From assembly GCA_965247995.1 (NCBI GenBank), contig OZ252041.1:806001-870000 (forward strand): a stretch of 64,000 nucleotides of DNA, in the 5' to 3' direction. A program made the translations under genes and the position numbers. Positions 59,407 to 64,000 of the stretch are shown one piece after another; position 1 is the first letter of the stretch, and every line of letters begins with the position of its first letter. A model generated the notes under the pieces. That model was given only the letters and a program-made list of their open reading frames with translations. It had not been told where the DNA came from and did not search any database. Source of the stretch: JASLZO01 sp965247995. GTDB taxonomy: Bacteria > Chloroflexota > Dehalococcoidia > UBA6926.

Positions 59407-62400
59407 CTAGACGGTGAGGCGGCGGTAGAGGTGGGGCAGGCGCTCTGGGAGGCTGTTGATGTCGGCGAGGACCTCGTACGGGAGGTCGCCGCACATCTCT
59501 TTCATGTAGTCGTGGCCGGAGCGATCTACGGTGAGGCAGAAGGGGATGATGCCGTGCGAGCGGGCCTCGAGCAGCGCCATGTGCGTGTCCTGGACGGCGT
59601 ATTCCTTCTCTGCGCCTTCGCGGCTGTACCCGCGGTCCTGGGGCCGGCCGTCTGAGATGAGGAAGAGGACCTTGGTGCGGGCGTTGATCTCGTCGAGCTT
59701 GGCGGTGCCGTGGCGGATGGCGGGGCCCATGCGGGTGGCGTGGAGCGGCGTAATGCCATCGATCCGGCGCTGGATGGTGTCCGACATCGGTTCTTCGAGC
59801 GCCTTGATGGTGTAGTACTCGACGTTTTCGCGTCCGTAGCCGGAGAAGCCGTAGATGCCGTAGGTGTCGCCGATCGTCTCGAGAGCCCGAATGAGGAGGA
59901 CGGTGGACTCTTTCTCGAGGTCGATGATGCGGCGGTAGCTGCGTTTGGCCTGCTCGCGGCGGGCGCGGAGCCAGAAGAGGTACTGTCGCGGGTCGTCCGG
60001 GATCTCGCCCTCGTCGTCGTCATCGGCGGGTTTGTCCTCGATGGCTTCGGCGGTGGATGCGCTCATATCGAGGAGGAAGATGACGGCGACATCGCGCTCG
60101 GTCTTGTTCCTGCGCCAGTAGACCTTCTCGTTGGGGGTTGTGCCGGAGCGGCGCTCGACGATGGCCTCGATGACGGAGTCGAGGTCGTATTCCTCGCCGT
60201 CGGGGAGGTGTTTTTCCTTGCGGTAGGTCTCCGGCATGATCATTTCGAACTGCCGGCGGACGTCGTTGATGAGGCTGGCGTACTGCTCAATGGTCTGGCG
60301 GTAGAAGTCGGAACTGCCCTCGGCGATGACGGTCTCGCGGATCCGGCACCAGCGGGGTTTGTAGTCGAGGGCTTGGAAGTCCCACTCGTCGTAGAGGGCG
60401 GTGCGGGGTTCGTCGTCGAGTGGGTTCTCGGACTCCTGGGGTTTTCTGCCGGAGCCCGTCTCGCCCATCTCGTCGTGGAACTCGGCGTCCGGCCCCTCGA
60501 TGGCCTCGCTCATGAGGCTGGAGACGAAGAGCCCGGACGGGTCGTCGATGTCGCCTTCGACGACGTTGGAGAGGTCGATCTCGGCGCTCTTTTCGAGGAG
60601 TTGGCGGATCATCTCCTCGGTGAGGGGAGGCGCCTGAGTGGTCTCGTCGGTCTTCTGGCCGCCCTTGCGAAGGTTGGCGAGGGTCTGGACGAGCTCGGGT
60701 TTGAAGTCACCGCGGTAGTCGACCTCTTCGGGGGGCTCGTACGGGACGTCCTGCTCGGTGCCCTGTCCGGGGACGAACTGGTTGCCACCGACGGTGGATG
60801 AGTCGGCGTCCGAGATCTCGGCTGTCGGGTCCGGTGCGCCCGCGCCGAGTTCACCAACGTCCTCTTCCTGCCAGTCGAAGTCGTCCTGGGGCGGCAGGTT
60901 GGGCACATCGACGAGGAGTTTGTAGATAAGCGCCGTGGCCTCGGTTGAGTCCTCGACGGTGGAGTCGATGTGGCGCAAGCGAAGGAGGACTCCTGCGACG
61001 CGTTGGACGGTGTCGTGGAGCTCCATGGGCACGGGGATCGTGGAGGGCGAGTCCAGGAGGGTCATGCGCACGAGGAGCTCAACGAGGGCCTGCCGGAGCG
61101 GGAGGTCTTGCGGGGCGGGCCGTCCGTGAACCGCCGCCATCTGTACTTTGTCGTACGCGTTGCGGAGGCCGGCGTAGAAGCTGCGGATAAGGAAATCGAC
61201 GCGCGAACCCTCGACGGCGGAGAAGATATCGGAGGCGAGTTGACGTTCCTCGAAGGTGTCGAAGAAGCGCTCGAAGTCCGAGAGGGCGGCGTCGAGGCCG
61301 GGGATCTCGCTCTTGTCTTCGGCGTCGTCCCCGTTCGGGGAGGGGCGCGTCAGCACCGGTGCGAGGCGAGCAAGGATCCGATTGGTAGCAGGGAAGACGC
61401 TTGAGGGGCGGCTGGTGGAGAACTGGAAGCTCCCGAACTCGATGTGGCCCGCCTGGTGGGTGGTGAGCACTTTGTACCACCCGAAGTTGTCGGGTTTGGA
61501 GTCGAAGAGTGCGATCTCATCGGGAAGAAAGATCGAGAGCCCGTCCGTGGTTGGCCGTGCTTCGCCGGCCCATCCGAGGGTGCGGCGGGCGAGGTCCGGT
61601 GTCGGTCTGAGTTGGATCTCGCTACCCGCGAGGCCGCGGGCGTACATCTGGAGAACGGTCGCGCTCTCCTCGAGGTTCACGGTGGCCGAGAGTTCTTGGA
61701 TGATCGCTTCGCCGCGGGCGGACTCGAGTTTGAAGAAGCCGATGCCGGCTGCGTCGTTCTGTTCGAGGATGCGGACGCCTTCCTGGTACCAGCGGTTGAG
61801 TGCACCGGCGTCGACGCGCTGGAGGACTGGCGGCGTGGCACGAAGGAATTCAACCGCGGCTTCCTGAGAGAGGCCGAGGAGCACTTCGAACATGTCGAGG
61901 GTGGAGTGGTGGAGGTGGACGTCCAAGTCGTCGAGCGCGCGTGAGCCCTCGGCGAGCAGCGAGAGATAGCGTTTGCCGCGTTGCTGGGCCATGGCGCCGG
62001 CGAAGTCGAGGAAACGACCGCGCTCAGCACGGGCGATCCGCGGGAGTGCGACGGCTGCGGCGCGCTGGGTCTCCTTGGCGTACTTCCAGCCCTGTTCGGC
62101 GGTGAGATTGAGGAGGCCGAGGTAGCTGTCGATGGTCTCGCCGTCCACGTAGGAGAAACACTCGGGAGCGATGTTGAGGCACTCCTCGGCAAGCTCGCTG
62201 GAGTGCTGAGCGATCTGGTCGAGGAAGGCGGCGAATGCGGTGACGTCCGTGAGGCGGACGTGGTCCAGGAGGGTGGGACTGAGCTCAAAGAAGCGGGCAG
62301 CGAGGGCACCGGATTTCCATGTGCCGTGGTAGAGGCGTCGGCCAGATTCGACCCAACCCGGGAGATGAACGGAGGTCTGGGCGGCTAGGAACCGCGGGCT

Positions 62401-62730
62401 GGAACGAAAGTACGCGCTGGAGACCGTAGCGGACGAACCGGAAAGGTCTTTACCGCCGGTGGTCCAGACCGGGAGGTCGTCCGCCTCGACAGTATCGAGG
62501 ACGGCCACGGTGGCACGGAAGTACTCGACGGTGGCCTCCCACGCGCGGAACGATGCCCGTGCGATGGTGAGTCCGTCCGCGAGCCAGGCGTCGTAGGCGG
62601 AGTCGGAGAGTCGCCGTTGAGCGACGACGGAGGCGTCACGATAGGCCTGTCCAACGGCCGCCGGCAGGGCCCCGATCTGGTCGAGGAGCTCCTGGCGGGT
62701 GGGTTCGATCAGCGGGCGTTCTTCAACCAC
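59407..62730 (-). CDS. Very large CbbO/NorD-like VWA protein
   Basis: A 1107-residue protein. About 650 N-terminal residues are helical and repeat-like (FLDFAGAMAQQRGKRYLSLLAEGS ... ECLNIAPECFSYV), followed by a very acidic region (about 640-790). The C-terminal NorD/CbbO VWA domain has metal site D888-M-S890-A-S892, TPLHATRMGPAIRHG and SDGRPQDRGYSREG. CbbO and NorD work with CbbQ or NorQ ATPases to activate RuBisCO or install metals in nitric oxide reductase. The partner ATPase gene lies 20 bases upstream. No RuBisCO or NO reductase is seen in the window, so the client is unknown. Confidence 0.9.
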   Translation of the reverse strand: MVEERPLIEPTRQELLDQIGALPAAVGQAYRDASVVAQRRLSDSAYDAWLADGLTIARASFRAWEATVEYFRATVAVLDTVEADDLPVWTTGGKDLSGSSATVSSAYFRSSPRFLAAQTSVHLPGWVESGRRLYHGTWKSGALAARFFELSPTLLDHVRLTDVTAFAAFLDQIAQHSSELAEECLNIAPECFSYVDGETIDSYLGLLNLTAEQGWKYAKETQRAAAVALPRIARAERGRFLDFAGAMAQQRGKRYLSLLAEGSRALDDLDVHLHHSTLDMFEVLLGLSQEAAVEFLRATPPVLQRVDAGALNRWYQEGVRILEQNDAAGIGFFKLESARGEAIIQELSATVNLEESATVLQMYARGLAGSEIQLRPTPDLARRTLGWAGEARPTTDGLSIFLPDEIALFDSKPDNFGWYKVLTTHQAGHIEFGSFQFSTSRPSSVFPATNRILARLAPVLTRPSPNGDDAEDKSEIPGLDAALSDFERFFDTFEERQLASDIFSAVEGSRVDFLIRSFYAGLRNAYDKVQMAAVHGRPAPQDLPLRQALVELLVRMTLLDSPSTIPVPMELHDTVQRVAGVLLRLRHIDSTVEDSTEATALIYKLLVDVPNLPPQDDFDWQEEDVGELGAGAPDPTAEISDADSSTVGGNQFVPGQGTEQDVPYEPPEEVDYRGDFKPELVQTLANLRKGGQKTDETTQAPPLTEEMIRQLLEKSAEIDLSNVVEGDIDDPSGLFVSSLMSEAIEGPDAEFHDEMGETGSGRKPQESENPLDDEPRTALYDEWDFQALDYKPRWCRIRETVIAEGSSDFYRQTIEQYASLINDVRRQFEMIMPETYRKEKHLPDGEEYDLDSVIEAIVERRSGTTPNEKVYWRRNKTERDVAVIFLLDMSASTAEAIEDKPADDDDEGEIPDDPRQYLFWLRARREQAKRSYRRIIDLEKESTVLLIRALETIGDTYGIYGFSGYGRENVEYYTIKALEEPMSDTIQRRIDGITPLHATRMGPAIRHGTAKLDEINARTKVLFLISDGRPQDRGYSREGAEKEYAVQDTHMALLEARSHGIIPFCLTVDRSGHDYMKEMCGDLPYEVLADINSLPERLPHLYRRLTV

Positions 62731-62750
62731 GGGACGAGGGAACCCGAGCG

Positions 62751-63644
62751 CTATTCGAAGATGCTGGTGATGATCTCATTGATGCTGCGCTGGACAGCGA
62801 GGTCATCAGTCAGGGCTTCGGCGATGGCGACGGAGCACGCGCGCCGCGGTTCGATGCCGCCGTTCATGAGGCGGGCAGCGTAGATGAGCAGCCGGGTGCT
62901 GACACCCTCCTGGAGACCGTGCTCCTTGAGATTGCGGACCTTCTCCGCCAGACGGGCAAGGGAGTCAGCACGATCGGTGTCGACGCCGCTCTCCCGGTGG
63001 ACGATCGCTGCCTCCATGTCCTTATTGGGGTAGTTGAACTCCATGGCGATAAAGCGTTGGCGCGTGGATTGCTTGAGGTCTTTAAGCGCGCTCTGATAGC
63101 CGGGGTTGTAGGAGATGACGAGCAGGAAGCCGTCAGCAGCGGAGATGATTTGGCCACGCTTCTCAATGGGGAGCAAGCGCCGGTGGTCGGTGAGCGGGTG
63201 GATGAGGACGGTGGTGTCCTTGCGGGCCTCCACGACCTCGTCCAAGTAGCAGATCGCGCCGGTCTTGACGGCACGGGTGAGGGGTCCGTCGATCCACTTG
63301 GTCTCTTCACCTTCGAGGAGGTAGCGGCCGACGAGGTCGCTGGCAGTGAGGTCCTCATGGGCGGCGATGGTGACGAGGGGCTTGCCGGTTGGGGCATCGC
63401 CGTCGCTGCCGTTATTGGTCCCGTGGACCGAGGGGATGGGGCGACCGAGACGCCACGCCATGTACTCGATGAAGCGGGTCTTGCCGCAACCGGTGGGGCC
63501 TTTCAGGAGGACCGGGATCTTCTGCTGGTAGGCAGCGGTGAAGACCTCGATCTCGTCGCGGACAGGGAGGTAGTACGGTTCCACATCGATGGTGTACTCC
63601 TCGATCTCGTAGCCGCGATAGGTTTCAACCTGTTCGGTAGTCAT
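62751..63644 (-). CDS. CbbQ/NirQ/NorQ-type AAA+ ATPase
   Basis: A 297-residue MoxR-group ATPase. Walker A GPTGCGKT is at 49-56, Walker B AICYLDEVVEA is near residue 132, and the sensor region is FLLVISYNPGYQSALKDLKQSTRQRFIAMEF, the CbbQ/NorQ hallmark. The C-terminal part includes the CbbQ_C segment (VSTRLLIYAARLMNGGIEPRRAC). It forms hexamers that remodel a client through the VWA partner encoded immediately downstream. The client enzyme is not in the window. Confidence 0.94.
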   Translation of the reverse strand: MTTEQVETYRGYEIEEYTIDVEPYYLPVRDEIEVFTAAYQQKIPVLLKGPTGCGKTRFIEYMAWRLGRPIPSVHGTNNGSDGDAPTGKPLVTIAAHEDLTASDLVGRYLLEGEETKWIDGPLTRAVKTGAICYLDEVVEARKDTTVLIHPLTDHRRLLPIEKRGQIISAADGFLLVISYNPGYQSALKDLKQSTRQRFIAMEFNYPNKDMEAAIVHRESGVDTDRADSLARLAEKVRNLKEHGLQEGVSTRLLIYAARLMNGGIEPRRACSVAIAEALTDDLAVQRSINEIITSIFE

Positions 63645-63701
63645 GTGATGGACGCCTGCCTTTATATCTGGAAGGGACCGGTGCGCGAGCGAGATTCGGT
63701 T

Positions 63702-64000
63702 CTAGGAACCTGGTGGAGTCAGTGAATGGACCCGTGCGTGCCAAAGTTCTCGGACACGCTCGTGGACCTCCGGGATGGAGCGATTAGTGTCGATGACGAC
63801 ATCGGCGTGTTGCATCCGCTCCTGGTTGGTGATCTGTGCCCGGATGCGAGCGAGGGCTTGTTCTTCGGTCAAGTCGTTGCGGGCCTGGAGCCTACGGGAG
63901 GCTTCCTCCTCAGCGGTTGCGGTGACCCAGACCTCGTCGACGAGTGGCATCCAGTTGGCCTCGACGAGGACGGCTGCCTCGAGGACGGCGACATCCACAG
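63702..64000 (-). CDS. coaE: Dephospho-CoA kinase, C-terminal part (partial)
   Basis: The visible 99 codons read VDVAVLEAAVLVEANWMPLVDEVWVTATAEEEASRRLQARN and continue with ALARIRAQITNQERMQHADVVIDTNRSI, the lid and C-terminal helices of CoaE, which phosphorylates the 3' hydroxyl of dephospho-CoA. The P-loop half lies beyond the right edge. The GTG at 63998 is an internal Val, not a start. Confidence 0.88.
   Translation of the reverse strand, partial: VDVAVLEAAVLVEANWMPLVDEVWVTATAEEEASRRLQARNDLTEEQALARIRAQITNQERMQHADVVIDTNRSIPEVHERVRELWHARVHSLTPPGS

Noticed and set aside
1..64000. tRNA, rRNA, tmRNA, SRP RNA, RNase P RNA and CRISPR arrays
   Set aside because: I looked for T-arm-like GGTTCRAAYCC blocks, conserved RNA cores and regularly spaced repeats by eye on both strands and found none convincing; a covariance-model scan would be decisive.

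Overview
The window is dense, high-GC chromosomal DNA. It shows no rRNA, no convincing tRNA and no CRISPR array. Gene content suggests a free-living, probably aerobic monoderm bacterium of the Chloroflexota (Dehalococcoidia/SAR202-like). This rests on many lipoproteins and Trx-fold lipoproteins, a LexA box of the GAAC-N4-GTTC type, a decaprenyl-phosphate phosphoribosyltransferase-like UbiA protein, a CbbQ/CbbO-type pair and a Cache-domain lipoprotein. The assignment is inference from family content only; an actinobacterium is the main alternative.

Layout. 1-2591: a VapBC tail, a zinc-ribbon membrane protein, a histidine phosphatase and recO. 2592-3995: a lower-GC Fic gene with a repeat-bearing promoter. 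4021-12782: housekeeping block, with ybeY-dnaX-ybaB-recR chained by 4-base overlaps, then a UbiA-family transferase, tlyA, ferredoxin, a VIT1/CCC1 transporter, an HNH nuclease, CvpA and cmk. 13074-16106: accessory genes of lower GC and an orphan TauA-like binding protein. 16326-19148: a winged-helix regulator and membrane protein divergent from a DrrAB-like ABC exporter. 19286-25261: a large lipoprotein, a decayed toxin-antitoxin remnant, a GrdE-like protein and a VWA protein.

25207-28462 is the most unusual stretch. A roughly 3 kb, lower-GC segment is bracketed by two copies of the 3' end of the VWA gene, which differ in the coding part only at synonymous sites. It carries an antitoxin/Doc pair, an HsdS gene with an in-frame amber codon, a Cache lipoprotein and the stump of a serine recombinase. 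The next gene (28360-29130) also has an in-frame amber codon. The region reads as a decaying integrative element.

29273-45012: a GNAT enzyme, a secreted amidase, an HigA antitoxin with a HigB stump, and an acyl-CoA synthetase-like ligase. A four-gene overlapping set follows (nucleoside hydrolase, PfkB kinase, redoxin lipoprotein, Trx-like lipoprotein), then a CAP-domain protein, a Cas4/RecB-like nuclease and an unfamiliar 631-residue membrane protein with three repeats spaced exactly 95 residues apart. 45086-52547: lexA with its own SOS box, citrate synthase, an aquaporin-family channel, a DinB-fold protein, lysS and a TauE/SafE permease. 52580-55416: two tandem DppB-type permeases, one frameshifted, then greA. 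56409-58553: an isolated HTH / small terminase / large terminase cassette without other phage genes. 59407-64000: a very large CbbO/NorD-like VWA protein, its CbbQ/NorQ-like ATPase and the C-terminal part of coaE at the window edge.
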